A stretch of DNA of 14,656 nucleotides from contig JAFLJV010000242.1 of assembly GCA_022712845.1 (NCBI GenBank), positions 1-14,656 of the forward strand, in the 5' to 3' direction. Each line of letters begins with the position of its first letter. Position 1 is the stretch's first letter. Positions 4,947 through 13,565 of the stretch are shown in pieces. Source of the DNA: Sulfurimonas sp. (GTDB taxonomy: Bacteria > Campylobacterota > Campylobacteria > Campylobacterales > Sulfurimonadaceae). The position numbers were made by a program, and so were the translations under genes. The notes beneath the pieces were generated by a model that worked only from the letters and a program-made list of their open reading frames with translations, was not told the origin of the DNA and did no database searches.

Positions 4947-6371
4947 ATGTTCGAAACAGTTATCGGTCTTGAAGTCCATGTACAACTAAATACAAAATCA
5001 AAACTTTTTTGCTCGTGTCCGACAAGTTTTAATCATAAACAAAATACAAATACATGTCCAACTTGTTTAGCACTTCCTGGTGCATTACCTGTTTTAAACA
5101 AAGAGGTACTTAATAAATCTATTATGCTTGGTACTGCTATAAATGCAACTATAAACAAAGAATCATTTTTTGATAGAAAAAGTTACTTTTATCCAGATTC
5201 TCCATCATCTTATCAAATTACTCAACTTTATACTCCAGTTGTTGAGCACGGCAAACTTCAAATTGATTTTGAAGATGGTTCACATAAAATTATCCGTATT
5301 AATCGTGCTCATATCGAAGCAGATGCTGGAAAAAACATACATGATGGTGATATCTCTAAAGTTGATTTAAATCGTGCAGGAACGCCACTTTTAGAGATAG
5401 TAAGTGAGCCTGATATGAGAAATGCTGAGGAAGTTATACTCTATCTTAAAAAACTTCACTCGATTATCCGTTATCTAAATATTGGTGATGCAAATATGCA
5501 AGAGGGTTCATTTAGAGTTGATGTAAATGTTTCTATTCGTCCCAAGGGTGAAGAGAAACTTTATACTCGTGTTGAAGTGAAAAATATAAACTCATTTAAA
5601 TTTATCCAAAAAGCTATAGAGGTTGAAGTTGCTCGTCAAAGTGAGGCTTGGGAAGATGGAGTTTATGAGCAAGAGATATCTCAAGAAACTAGACTTTTTG
5701 ATCAAGTAAAGTATGAGACTCGTTCTATGCGTGGAAAAGAGGAAGCTGCTGATTATCGTTACTTTCCTGAACCAGACTTACTTAAAGCTGTTGTAACGGA
5801 TGAGATGTTAGAAAAGTATAGTAAAATCCCTGAACTCTCAGATGCTAAAAGAGATAGATTTATAAAAAATTATGGGATGAATGAGTACAACGCTAATGTT
5901 TTAACTTCTTCTGTTGAACAGGCACATTTTTTTGAAGAGATGATGAAAGAGGGTATTACTGCTAAAAATGCTATTACATGGCTTACAGTTGAACTTCCAG
6001 CTCGTTTTAAAGGTGAAGTAAACATATCTAATTCGCCAGTAAATGCTAAAAAACTTGGATTTTTAGTTAAGAGAATCGAAGATAAAACTATTAGTGGAAA
6101 AGCTGCTAAAGAAGTGCTTGATTATATAATGAACAAAAATGAAGATATTGATAGTGTTATTGATACTCTAAGTCTTAAACAAGTATCTGACACAGGAGCA
6201 ATTGAGATTATGTGTGATGAAATAATTTCAGCAAATCCTGATAAAGTTGAACAGTATCAAGGTGGTAAAGACAAGCTTTTTGGTTTCTTTGTTGGTCAAG
6301 TGATGAAAGCATCAAAAGGTAGTGCAAATCCCCAAGCAGTTAATGAAGTGCTAAAAGCAAAATTAGGATAA
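4947..6371 (+). CDS. gatB: Asp-tRNA(Asn)/Glu-tRNA(Gln) amidotransferase subunit B
   Basis: The 474-residue protein is a full-length GatB. It begins [14 protein letters not shown], has the zinc-site cysteines C22/C24 (LFCSCPT) and C37/C40 (CPTC), the [10 protein letters not shown] segment, and the family signature [20 protein letters not shown]. The C-terminal 140 residues form the helical/YqeY-like tRNA-binding tail. With GatA and GatC (not in this window) it converts misacylated Glu-tRNA(Gln) or Asp-tRNA(Asn) to the correct amide form in the cytoplasm, which is the usual route in Campylobacterota. A good ribosome site (aagga, 4938-4942) precedes the ATG. It leads a tight plus-strand cluster; the K+ channel gene starts 6 bases after its stop. 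Confidence 0.98.
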   Translation: MFETVIGLEVHVQLNTKSKLFCSCPTSFNHKQNTNTCPTCLALPGALPVLNKEVLNKSIMLGTAINATINKESFFDRKSYFYPDSPSSYQITQLYTPVVEHGKLQIDFEDGSHKIIRINRAHIEADAGKNIHDGDISKVDLNRAGTPLLEIVSEPDMRNAEEVILYLKKLHSIIRYLNIGDANMQEGSFRVDVNVSIRPKGEEKLYTRVEVKNINSFKFIQKAIEVEVARQSEAWEDGVYEQEISQETRLFDQVKYETRSMRGKEEAADYRYFPEPDLLKAVVTDEMLEKYSKIPELSDAKRDRFIKNYGMNEYNANVLTSSVEQAHFFEEMMKEGITAKNAITWLTVELPARFKGEVNISNSPVNAKKLGFLVKRIEDKTISGKAAKEVLDYIMNKNEDIDSVIDTLSLKQVSDTGAIEIMCDEIISANPDKVEQYQGGKDKLFGFFVGQVMKASKGSANPQAVNEVLKAKLG

Positions 6372-6377
6372 TAGTTT

Positions 6378-7934
6378 ATGTTAAAGCGTTTGATAATTGA
6401 TATTGCTTACTTTATAAATACATCAGCTTCATACGCAAAAAATAAACACTTTTTTTATAATTTATTAGAAAATGGTGATTATAAATACAAAAAATACTTT
6501 GATATTTTTATGATTACACTTATCTTTATAAGTGTTTTTATATTGGTAAGAGAAGTAAAAGCAGAAGTAGATTATAAACTACTGTTTTTTAACAACTACA
6601 TTATATCAATCATATTTTTTATCGAGTATATATTAAGGCTTTGGGTAAGTAGTAGTGTAACAGATATAATAATCAAACAGAGTGAGTATGATGCTGCTAT
6701 TGGAAAGAAATTTCAACTTTTTAAGTCTATAAAAAAAGTATTTAGAGTTAAAATAAGGTATATGTTAACTGTTAAAGCTATTATTGACTTGTTCGCAATT
6801 CTTCCATTCTTCCATCAGCTAAGATTGCTTCGTGTATTTATCCTGTTTCGTGTTTTTAAGCTTTTTAGATATGCAAAAAGTATTCAAACATTTACATCTG
6901 TAATTGCTACCAAAAAGTTTGAATTTTTAACACTCTTTATTTTTGCTTCTATTGTTATATTTGTCTCATCTGTTTTAATTTATATGGTCGAAGCTACAAA
7001 TCCAGATTCATCAATTACAACACTTTTTGAGGCAGTATACTGGTCTGTAGTGACTATTTCAACAGTTGGTTATGGAGATATAGCCCCTGTAACTGAATAT
7101 GGAAGAGTTGTAGCGATGTTTGTTATAGTCGCGGGTATTACAGTTTTTTCATTTACAACTTCACTTATTGTTACAGCATTTACAGAAAAACTTGATGAGA
7201 TAAAAGAGATAAAACTCATAGATGATATAGCTAATTTAAAAGAGTTTTATCTTATTTGTGGGTATGAAAATGTTTCAAAAGAGGTTGCAAAAAAATTATC
7301 TATAGATAACAATATAATAATTTTAGATGAAAATTTTGCAAAAATCCAACAGGCAAGAAAAGATGGTTTTGTTGCACTAAATTATGCTCCTGGAAGTATA
7401 GATAGTTATCATAACCTTCGTATAAATATCGCTACGCAAGTAAAAGCTATCTTATGTTTAGGTGAAAGTGATATACAAAATGTTTACACTGCTCTAACAG
7501 TTCGTTCTTTTAATAAAGATGTATTTATTTTATCTATTTTAAAGAAAAAAACAAATAGAAAAAAGCTAGTTTTTGCTGGAGTGGATGAGCTTTTTTATGA
7601 AAAAGAGTTAGTTGGCATAATAGCTAAAGAGTTTGTTGGTCAGCCTGTTGCATTTGAAGCTATTCATGCTCTTCGCACAAACTATAATGATGTAAATATA
7701 GAAGAAATCATTGTAAATGATAGAATTTTAAAAAGTTTTAAAACAATTGGAGAACTTCAAAATAAAAAACATAAAGTTGTACTTTTAGGGGTTTATAAAA
7801 AAAGTCAAAAAGAGTTTTTATTTAACCCTGTTAATGATACTATTTTAGAGAGTGGAGATTATCTCTTAGTTATAGCAAGTGAACAGTTCATAGAAGAATT
7901 CAGAGCATATTTACATATAAAGAGAAATAGATGA
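6378..7934 (+). CDS. voltage-sensor-type K+ channel with RCK domain
   Basis: A 518-residue inner-membrane channel. Six helices can be placed: S1 about 40-60, S2 68-90, S3 130-146, S4 149-168, S5 182-204, S6 242-267. S4 carries spaced positive charges (R149, R152, R158, K161, R164, K167), like a voltage sensor. The selectivity filter is TVGYGD (229-234) in VVTISTVGYGDIAPVT, a clear K+ signature. After S6 comes an RCK/TrkA-N Rossmann domain from about 288 (EFYLICGYENVSKEV) and a TrkA-C-like region at the end (about 430-515). The usual GxGxxG nucleotide loop is altered to GYENVS. The gene starts 6 bases after gatB and overlaps the next gene by four bases, so the free RCK protein encoded there is a likely partner in the gating ring. 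Gating ligand unknown. Confidence 0.93.
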   Translation: MLKRLIIDIAYFINTSASYAKNKHFFYNLLENGDYKYKKYFDIFMITLIFISVFILVREVKAEVDYKLLFFNNYIISIIFFIEYILRLWVSSSVTDIIIKQSEYDAAIGKKFQLFKSIKKVFRVKIRYMLTVKAIIDLFAILPFFHQLRLLRVFILFRVFKLFRYAKSIQTFTSVIATKKFEFLTLFIFASIVIFVSSVLIYMVEATNPDSSITTLFEAVYWSVVTISTVGYGDIAPVTEYGRVVAMFVIVAGITVFSFTTSLIVTAFTEKLDEIKEIKLIDDIANLKEFYLICGYENVSKEVAKKLSIDNNIIILDENFAKIQQARKDGFVALNYAPGSIDSYHNLRINIATQVKAILCLGESDIQNVYTALTVRSFNKDVFILSILKKKTNRKKLVFAGVDELFYEKELVGIIAKEFVGQPVAFEAIHALRTNYNDVNIEEIIVNDRILKSFKTIGELQNKKHKVVLLGVYKKSQKEFLFNPVNDTILESGDYLLVIASEQFIEEFRAYLHIKRNR

Positions 7935-8605
7935 AACATAAAACAGCTTTACTATTTGGGCATAATGACTACTCACTAGAGATACAAAAAAATATCTCTA
8001 TGCACTATGAAAATGTAGATATATATAAACTTAATGAAGATGGTGAGCTTGGTTTTGATTTAAGTGATAATTGGGATGATTTAAGACTAAAAATTGATAT
8101 GAAAGATTGCATAGTATTTTGTGTTCTTGAAGATATGGCTGAAAATATATTTTTAACTATCTCTTTGCGAGATACATTTAAAAATTTAGTTATTGTAGCC
8201 TTGGCTGAAAATAAAGAGAGTTCAGATAAACTAACATTAGCTGGTGCAACTATGGTTATACCAAGTACTCAAACAACAGCAGATGTAATTGTTGATATAT
8301 TGCAAAAACCCATAGTGACAAAAGTTTTACATAACATTTTATATGAAAAAAGTGATTTACAAATAGCTCAAATTAAAATCCAAAATCATCATCTTTTTAA
8401 TGAAAAACATCCAGCAGATATTGACTGGAGTGAGGAACACAGCGTAATCCTTATATCTATAGTTCATGAAGATATGAGTAGTGAGTTTATCTATGCTCCA
8501 AGAGAAAGACATCATGTTATAACAAATGGAGATATCTTTGTTGTAGTTGGGTATGAGCAAGATATACAAAAGTTTGAAAAGTTAGCAGGGAGTAGATGTG
8601 AATAA
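7931..8605 (+). CDS. free-standing RCK (TrkA-N/TrkA-C) protein
   Basis: A soluble 224-residue protein with the two-lobed RCK plan: an N-terminal Rossmann-like lobe (residues 1-125; β-strand TALLFGHNDYSLEI, later IVFCVLEDMAENIFL and VIVALAENKESSDKLTLAGA) and a TrkA-C-like lobe (about 140-220; HHLFNEKHPADIDW, GDIFVVVGYEQDIQKFEKLA). The phrase TLAGATMVIPSTQTTADVIV corresponds to the end of the Rossmann lobe in TrkA proteins. The GxGxxG loop is replaced by GHNDYS, so NAD binding is doubtful. Its ATG overlaps the channel stop (ATGA), and gpsA in turn overlaps its end. It probably assembles with the channel's own RCK domain, but could also regulate a Trk-type transporter elsewhere. Confidence 0.85.
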   Translation: MKHKTALLFGHNDYSLEIQKNISMHYENVDIYKLNEDGELGFDLSDNWDDLRLKIDMKDCIVFCVLEDMAENIFLTISLRDTFKNLVIVALAENKESSDKLTLAGATMVIPSTQTTADVIVDILQKPIVTKVLHNILYEKSDLQIAQIKIQNHHLFNEKHPADIDWSEEHSVILISIVHEDMSSEFIYAPRERHHVITNGDIFVVVGYEQDIQKFEKLAGSRCE

Positions 8606-9488
8606 GATAGGAGTAATAGGAGCAGGTAAATGGGGATCGGCTTTAGCTTTTGCACTAAGTGAGAAGAATGAGGTGTATATAACTTCAAGAACTCCAAGAG
8701 ATATTAAAAATTTTGTCTCACTTGAAGAGATTTTAAAGCTAGAGTATTTAGTTATAACTGTCCCTGCACAAGAGATATCATCATGGTTAGAAAAAAATTT
8801 TATATTTACAAATCAAAAAATTTTAGTAGCATCAAAAGGGATAGAAGCAACAACAGGTCGATTTTTAAATGAGATATATTCTAAACATATCCCAAGTTCA
8901 CATATAGCCTTTCTTTCTGGTCCATCATTTGCAAGTGAGGTTATGAAATCACTTCCTACAGCAGTTGTAGTTAACTCTCAAAATGAAGATATAAGTGCTG
9001 TATTTTCATCTTTTTTTCCATCATTTATAAAAGCATACACTTCAACTGATGTCATAGGGGCAGAAGTAGCAGGAGCATATAAAAATGTTATAGCTATCGC
9101 TGCTGGAATATGTGAAGGTTTAGGACTTGGTAAAAATGCGGCAGCCTCACTTATTTCGCGTGGTTTAGTTGAAATGCAAAGATTTGGTAAAGAGTATGGT
9201 GCAAAAGAGGAAAGTTTTGTAGGACTTAGTGGAGCAGGGGATTTGTTCTTAACTGCTTCATCAAACATGAGTAGAAACTTCCGTGTAGGTTTAGGTATAG
9301 CTGTTGGAAAATCACAATCAGAGATACTTAAAGAGTTAGGTGAAGTAGCAGAGGGTATAGGAACTACTTACGCACTACATAAAATATCAAAAGACAAAGA
9401 TTTATACTTACCTATAGCTACGGAAGTTTATAAGATGTTAGAGGGTGAAAATCCTCATGTTAGTCTTAAGAGTTTTTTGGCGAATTAG
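8598..9488 (+). CDS. gpsA: NAD(P)-dependent glycerol-3-phosphate dehydrogenase
   Basis: The 296-residue cytoplasmic enzyme reduces dihydroxyacetone phosphate to sn-glycerol-3-phosphate, the backbone for phospholipids. Visible hallmarks are the dinucleotide loop IGVIGAGKWGSAL (G8, G10, G13), the VASKGIE segment (K80), GPSFASEV, the catalytic lysine K162 in VAGAYKNVIAIAAG, and GLSGAGDLFLTA (D215) leading to SRN. It is shorter than the E. coli enzyme (339), but all motifs are present. The start is GTG 8598, with AGGGAG (8587-8592) placed 5 bases before it; the overlapping ATG at 8596 is in another frame. It overlaps the RCK gene by 8 bases and is the last gene of the gatB cluster. Confidence 0.97.
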   Translation: MNKIGVIGAGKWGSALAFALSEKNEVYITSRTPRDIKNFVSLEEILKLEYLVITVPAQEISSWLEKNFIFTNQKILVASKGIEATTGRFLNEIYSKHIPSSHIAFLSGPSFASEVMKSLPTAVVVNSQNEDISAVFSSFFPSFIKAYTSTDVIGAEVAGAYKNVIAIAAGICEGLGLGKNAAASLISRGLVEMQRFGKEYGAKEESFVGLSGAGDLFLTASSNMSRNFRVGLGIAVGKSQSEILKELGEVAEGIGTTYALHKISKDKDLYLPIATEVYKMLEGENPHVSLKSFLAN

Positions 9489-9494
9489 GTAAAT

Positions 9495-9523
9495 TTGCTT
9501 ATAAAGTGAGTTTTATGTATAAT
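9495..9523 (+). promoter_or_regulatory. promoter of the RHH/RelE toxin-antitoxin operon
   Basis: TTGCTT (9495-9500), a 17-base gap and a perfect TATAAT (9518-9523) form a good housekeeping-type promoter 33 bases before the antitoxin ATG. It gives the pair transcription independent of the gatB-gpsA cluster. Confidence 0.7.
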
Positions 9524-9525
9524 TG

Positions 9526-9543
9526 TTCATACGATTATATGAA
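9526..9543. promoter_or_regulatory. likely autoregulatory operator of the RHH antitoxin
   Basis: TTCATA, six bases, TATGAA form a perfect inverted repeat that begins two bases after the -10 box, over the expected transcription start. Ribbon-helix-helix antitoxins bind such dyads and shut off their own operon. Confidence 0.6.
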
Positions 9544-9555
9544 TAGGACATAATT

Positions 9556-9783
9556 ATGCATAAAATAAGAAGTACATTTACAGTGTCAGACTACATTATT
9601 GATGAGCTAAATAGTGTCGCAAGTGAGCTTAATGAAAAAAAAAGTCACATAGTAGAAAAAGCTCTCAATATGTACTTTGATGCATTAGATGAAAAACTAT
9701 CAGATCAAAGACTAAAAAACTTAGAAGATAAAAAAGAAAAATTAATCCCTGCCGATGAGGTATTTAAAGACTTAGGGCTTTAA
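9556..9783 (+). CDS. ribbon-helix-helix antitoxin of a RelE-type pair
   Basis: A 75-residue protein. Residues 3-45 fit a ribbon-helix-helix DNA-binding fold: a β-strand IRSTFTVS, helix DYIIDELNSVASELN, turn with KKSH, and second helix IVEKALNMYFDALD. The Lys/Asp-rich tail (residues 46-75, ending IPADEVFKDLGL) is likely the toxin-binding arm, disordered until bound. Ribosome site AGGA (9545-9548) stands 7 bases before the ATG. It is placed directly ahead of the RelE-like toxin with no gap (stop TAA 9781-9783, next ATG 9784), as in most type II pairs. It would neutralise the toxin and repress the promoter through the dyad at 9526-9543. Confidence 0.9.
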   Translation: MHKIRSTFTVSDYIIDELNSVASELNEKKSHIVEKALNMYFDALDEKLSDQRLKNLEDKKEKLIPADEVFKDLGL

Positions 9784-10044
9784 ATGTACACACTTTACTT
9801 TTTAAATAATGCAAAAAAAGAGTTTAAAAAGTTAGATACTATAGCTCAAAAAACCATTAAAGAAAAACTTCTACTACTTACAACAAATCCAGATATTTTA
9901 AAAAATAATATAAAAGCTCTAAAGGGTGAATACAAAGGAAAATTTAGACTTCGTATAAATCAATATAGAGTTGTTTTTCAAGTTAAAGATGAAGAGTTGA
10001 TTATCATCGTTGTTCGTGTTGGGCATAGAAAAGAGGTTTATTAG
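9784..10044 (+). CDS. RelE/ParE-family toxin
   Basis: The 86-residue product has the RelE/ParE superfamily plan: N-terminal MYTLYFLNNAKKEFKKLDTI with a helical hairpin to about residue 38, then the β-sheet core IKALKGEYKGKFRLRINQYR, VVFQVKDEELIIIVVRVGHR and the tail KEVY. The R/K residues of GKFRLRINQYR and the late HR pair are those usually involved in RNA cleavage by RelE-type members; the alternative is a ParE-type gyrase poison, which sequence inspection cannot exclude, but the 'VGHRKEVY' ending favours RelE. It is adjacent to its antitoxin and its stop (10042-10044) touches the start of the following membrane protein gene, so all three may be co-transcribed. Confidence 0.9.
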   Translation: MYTLYFLNNAKKEFKKLDTIAQKTIKEKLLLLTTNPDILKNNIKALKGEYKGKFRLRINQYRVVFQVKDEELIIIVVRVGHRKEVY

Positions 10045-11289
10045 ATGGGTATATGTAAAGTATGTAAAGAAGAAAATAAATGTATTTTACATTGTGAAAA
10101 GAATGAATATAATAGTTGGTATACAGTTGATAAAAATAATGAAAGAAAATGGATTTCTGATAAAGTACGTAAATTTTGGAAAAATATAGATGATTATATT
10201 TCAATTATTAATGATGCCTGTGAAGAAGCTTCTCCAGATATGATACAAGGCTATAATTTTGAAAAAGTATTTTTTCCATGTCAAATGTCTGAGATTTTTT
10301 CAGAAATACCATTTTCTGAATTAAAAAATAATATAAATATTAATTTTATAGAATGTAAATTTTTATCCATTAACGATTTTAGTTTACTTAATAAGGCAAA
10401 AAACATAAAATTTTATAAGTGTACCTTTTTTAAAGGTGCAGAATTTAATAATATAGAATTTAAAAATCAATTTTATTTTACAAGTTGTACAGTTCATAAA
10501 AATATTAATTTTATAAATGTAGTATTTAAAGATGTAGTATCTTTTATAGATACAACATTTTATGAAGAATTTAATTTTGCACATACAAGGTTTGATGAAT
10601 TGGTTATATTTGATAGCTTAAAATATGGAATATTATTATTAATGAATACTTTTTTTCGAAAAGAAGTAAATTTTTTATTAATGGATATAAAAATTGATGA
10701 TAGAGAAACAGCAAGAATAATTAAACATTCCTTTGAACAACAAAATAATATTATTGAAGCAAATAAGTTCTATGCTTTAGAGATGAACTAAAGAGAAAAA
10801 GAACTTGCAAAAGATAAAAAAAGTAATATTAATGATTGGTCTATTTTTAAATTACATAAAATTTCTTCAAATTATTCACAAAGTTGGTTAAGAGCGTTAT
10901 TATGGATAGTTTGGTTAAGTTCATTATATACATTTGAGCAAAATGGTATCCAAGCAATAAGTATATTTTTATATTTTTTTATTCCAACAATAATTTTATT
11001 ATACTTTACAAAAAATTTTACCATAGCAACTAGCTGTATAAATGTACTAAGTCCAATGATTTTTTCTTTGATAATAGCTTATTATATTGATTATGAAGTA
11101 TTTAAAGGAATTGTATTGGCGTCTTTTTATGATGGTTCTATACTAAATGAAATAGCTAAAAATATAAATCCATTTTCAAAATTAAATTCAAATGATATGA
11201 CAGCTGGTCTTTTTATATATAAAATTACTATCTCATACTTAATCTACCAATTCATAATATCAATAAGACAAAACACAAGAAGAAAATAA
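10045..11289 (+). pseudogene. pentapeptide-like membrane protein broken by in-frame TAA
   Basis: A single reading frame of 415 codons is interrupted only by TAA 10789-10791. The first part (248 residues) begins with a cysteine cluster C4, C7, C13, C17 plus H16 (CKVCKEENKCILHC), which may bind zinc. It then has repeated phenylalanine-spaced strands such as NFIECKFLSI, NIKFYKCTFFKGAEF, INFINVVF and SFIDTTF, as in degenerate pentapeptide-repeat β-helices, and ends ETARIIKHSFEQQNNIIEAN then KFYALEMN. After the stop the frame continues REKELAKDKKSNINDW and about four hydrophobic segments (WLRALLWIVWLSSLYTF onward) to TAA 11287-11289. Proteins with a pentapeptide-like front and membrane-helix end exist in this phylum, so one nonsense change is the likely cause. 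The front part might still be made. The gene begins directly after the toxin stop. Confidence 0.8.
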
Positions 11290-11374
11290 AAATAATAAAG
11301 TATAATTAAAGAACAATATGATATTATTTTTTATAATAATTAATGTAAATTTTATAGTTATATGGAGTTAAAAA

Positions 11375-11713
11375 ATGAAGAAAATTATTTATTTTATAGT
11401 GCTAGTTTTAATTTTACAAGGGTGTAACGGTTTACAACCAAAAGCAGAAAATTTTAGTCCATACAATACAGCAAAAGAGATAGTAAAAGGTAAGGTATAT
11501 GAATTGCCAATTGGTTCAAATTATGTATTAATTGATCCTGAGTTTAAGAAATTATTTTCAGATACTAAAAACTTCTCACAATGTAGTATTGGAGATGTAT
11601 TTTGGAGAAGTCCTAATTTTATGAAAACAGAAGTTGTAACTTCTGAATACTTAGCAGTAGCAGAAGAAGAAGAGTTAGCAGGATGTACCAAATCCTTAAG
11701 TAGAGTGTATTAA
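11375..11713 (+). CDS. small lipoprotein, function unknown
   Basis: A 112-residue secreted protein with a signal peptide and lipobox LILQGC (Cys17), so it is likely anchored in a membrane facing the periplasm. The mature part contains two further cysteines (in FSQCSIGD and LAGCTKS) that may pair, and an aromatic stretch GDVFWRSPNFMKTEVV. GGAG (11362-11365) lies 9 bases before the ATG, and TATAAT at 11301-11306 is a possible -10 box, so it is probably its own transcript. It ends 9 bases before the stop of the convergent cytochrome gene. I do not recognise a family. Confidence 0.75.
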   Translation: MKKIIYFIVLVLILQGCNGLQPKAENFSPYNTAKEIVKGKVYELPIGSNYVLIDPEFKKLFSDTKNFSQCSIGDVFWRSPNFMKTEVVTSEYLAVAEEEELAGCTKSLSRVY

Positions 11714-11722
11714 TAAGTAAAT

Positions 11723-12088
11723 TTATTTATTTAAAAAATACTCAGAAATCTGTTTTATCTCATCTGCTGTTGCTTTACCTTTAAGTGATGGCATGATTCC
11801 AAACCTATCTCTTGTCTCTATTGGAAAAAGCATTTTTTCTTCTGATGGGTTAAGTGAATAATCTACTATAAAATTGATTTGATCAGCTCTTTTAGGGAAA
11901 GCATTTTTTACTTTTTTTGACATTCCCCAGTATGGTGGTGCTTCAATATTTTCTATTTTTTCTTTAGTAACTAAACCCATTAAGTGGCATTTTCCACATT
12001 TATCTTCAGCTAAAGTTTCAATCTCACTCATAGCGTTTAGTGATATAAAAAATGATGTAATAAGAAGTAAAATTAGTAAGCTTTTCAT
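11723..12088 (-). CDS. periplasmic monohaem cytochrome c
   Basis: The 121-residue protein has a cleavable signal (MKSLLILLLITSFFISLNA) and one haem-attachment motif CGKCH (C31, C34, H35). The distal methionine is probably M99 in RFGIMPSLKG, and the C-terminal helix ATADEIKQISEYFLN is typical of class I cytochromes c. It would shuttle electrons in the periplasm, for example toward an oxidase or from a sulfur- or nitrogen-oxide enzyme; the partner is not shown by its neighbours. AAAGGA stands about 8 bases before the ATG on the minus strand. It is divergent from the DASS transporter and appears single. Confidence 0.93.
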   Translation of the reverse strand: MKSLLILLLITSFFISLNAMSEIETLAEDKCGKCHLMGLVTKEKIENIEAPPYWGMSKKVKNAFPKRADQINFIVDYSLNPSEEKMLFPIETRDRFGIMPSLKGKATADEIKQISEYFLNK

Positions 12089-12212
12089 GTTCTAATCCTT
12101 TATAATAGTAAAAAGTATATATTGCGGACATTATAATTAAGCACCAATTTAATAGCTTTGACTTTAATCAAATGTTATGTATAATTCTATAAATTTTTGT
12201 AAGTGAGTTTGA

Positions 12213-13565
12213 ATGAGCCATAAAGAGCAGTTTTTAAAGATAGGTTTAGCGATTATGATAGGTGCTTTAGTTTTTGCTCTTTCAATGAGTATCTTTACTA
12301 CAACACAAGCCTCACTTCTCGGTCTTATAGCCCTTTTAGTAACTCTATGGACAAATGAAGGTTTACCTCTTGGTGTTGTCTCACTTTTACCTATTATCCT
12401 TTTTCCAGCATTTACAATTTTAACTACTAAAGAGACAACTGTAAACTATGCTCATCCAATTATATTTTTATTTCTTGGTGGATTTTTACTTGCAATTGCA
12501 GTTGAGAAAACAGGTTTACATAAATGGATAGCTCATAAAATGCTTTCACTTTTCCCTGCAACTCCAAAAGGGATAATATTTTCACTAGCGATTACATCAG
12601 GACTTCTTAGTTCAGTTCTATCAAATACAACAACAACACTTTTACTAATAGCTATAGCTCTATTTTTGACTGAAAATTTAAAACTGAAAATGAGATTTGC
12701 TCTTGCTATTGCTTATGGAGCTAGTGTTGGTGGGATTTTAACTCCTATTGGAACACCTCCAAATCTTATATTGCTTGGAATTATGCAAGATAAAGGGATG
12801 GAAATTATCCCATTTTTGCAGTGGGTGATGATGGTTGCTCCTCTTGTTTTTGTAATGTTATTTGCCGTTGCTTCACTTTTAAGCATAGGTGTAAAAGATA
12901 TAGATGTAACACTTACAAGTGAGAAGAAACCACTAGAACAAGAGCAAAAAAAAGTGTTGTTTATTATAGCTGGTTTAGTAACTCTTTTACTTTTAAATGC
13001 TCCTCTTAAACCTTACTGGAACGGGCTAGGGCTTAGTGAGGCTGGAATACTGCTAGGGTGTGGACTTTTACTTTATGCTCCACCATTTAGAGTACTTGAC
13101 TGGATGGCTGATAAAGGAAAAGTTCCATATAGAATTATGTTTTTATTTGGGGCAGGTTTTTCTATAGCAAAAGCGTTTAGTGCTACGGGTTTAGCTGATG
13201 AGTTTGCATCATACCTTATAGCAATGACGCAACTCGCACCAATATTAATTATTCTTTGTGTAGCTATGCTTATAACATTTACAACAGAGATAACATCAAA
13301 TACAGCTCTGATATCCATAATGCTACCAGTAATCTACTCAGTAGCAGAGCAAACAGGGTTAAATACAACTCTATTTATGATGGTCGCTACAGTTTGTGCT
13401 AGTTATGCCTTTATGCTCCCAATCGCCACCGCTCCAAATGCCATAGCTATGAGTAGTGGAGTTGTGAGTATAAAAAACATGGCAAGATATGGTGTAGTTT
13501 TAAACTTTGTAGGAATATTTTTAATCGTAATGATTGCAGAGTTCTTTTGGAAAGGGATTCTTTAG
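12213..13565 (+). CDS. DASS/SLC13-family sodium:anion symporter
   Basis: A 450-residue inner-membrane transporter with about 11 helices and the internal repeat of the divalent anion:Na+ symporter family. Each half has the SNT signature: SNTTTT at 137-142 and TSNTA at 361-365, followed by TPIGTPPN (177-184) and the matching ATAPNA (405-410). These form the two Na+/substrate sites in VcINDY-like proteins. The family moves dicarboxylates, citrate, sulfate or phosphate; which one applies here cannot be read from the sequence. The start ATG 12213 is preceded by AAGTGAG. The last codons overlap a small convergent gene by 4 bases. Confidence 0.92.
   Translation: MSHKEQFLKIGLAIMIGALVFALSMSIFTTTQASLLGLIALLVTLWTNEGLPLGVVSLLPIILFPAFTILTTKETTVNYAHPIIFLFLGGFLLAIAVEKTGLHKWIAHKMLSLFPATPKGIIFSLAITSGLLSSVLSNTTTTLLLIAIALFLTENLKLKMRFALAIAYGASVGGILTPIGTPPNLILLGIMQDKGMEIIPFLQWVMMVAPLVFVMLFAVASLLSIGVKDIDVTLTSEKKPLEQEQKKVLFIIAGLVTLLLLNAPLKPYWNGLGLSEAGILLGCGLLLYAPPFRVLDWMADKGKVPYRIMFLFGAGFSIAKAFSATGLADEFASYLIAMTQLAPILIILCVAMLITFTTEITSNTALISIMLPVIYSVAEQTGLNTTLFMMVATVCASYAFMLPIATAPNAIAMSSGVVSIKNMARYGVVLNFVGIFLIVMIAEFFWKGIL

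Noticed and set aside
8978..9268. 96-codon minus-strand frame inside gpsA
   Set aside because: Fully contained in a well-conserved enzyme gene, so it is a shadow. The same applies to 5170-5370 in gatB, 8357-8697 in the RCK/gpsA region, 10004-10204 and 10384-10584 in the pentapeptide-like gene, and 13073-13318 in the DASS gene.
11056..11289. Separate 77-residue membrane protein gene
   Set aside because: It is in the same frame as the broken pentapeptide-like gene, and the open frame extends back to the TAA at 10789; better read as the C-terminal part of that gene.
11713..11760. Terminator between the lipoprotein and cytochrome genes
   Set aside because: Only A/T runs are present, with no GC-containing stem.
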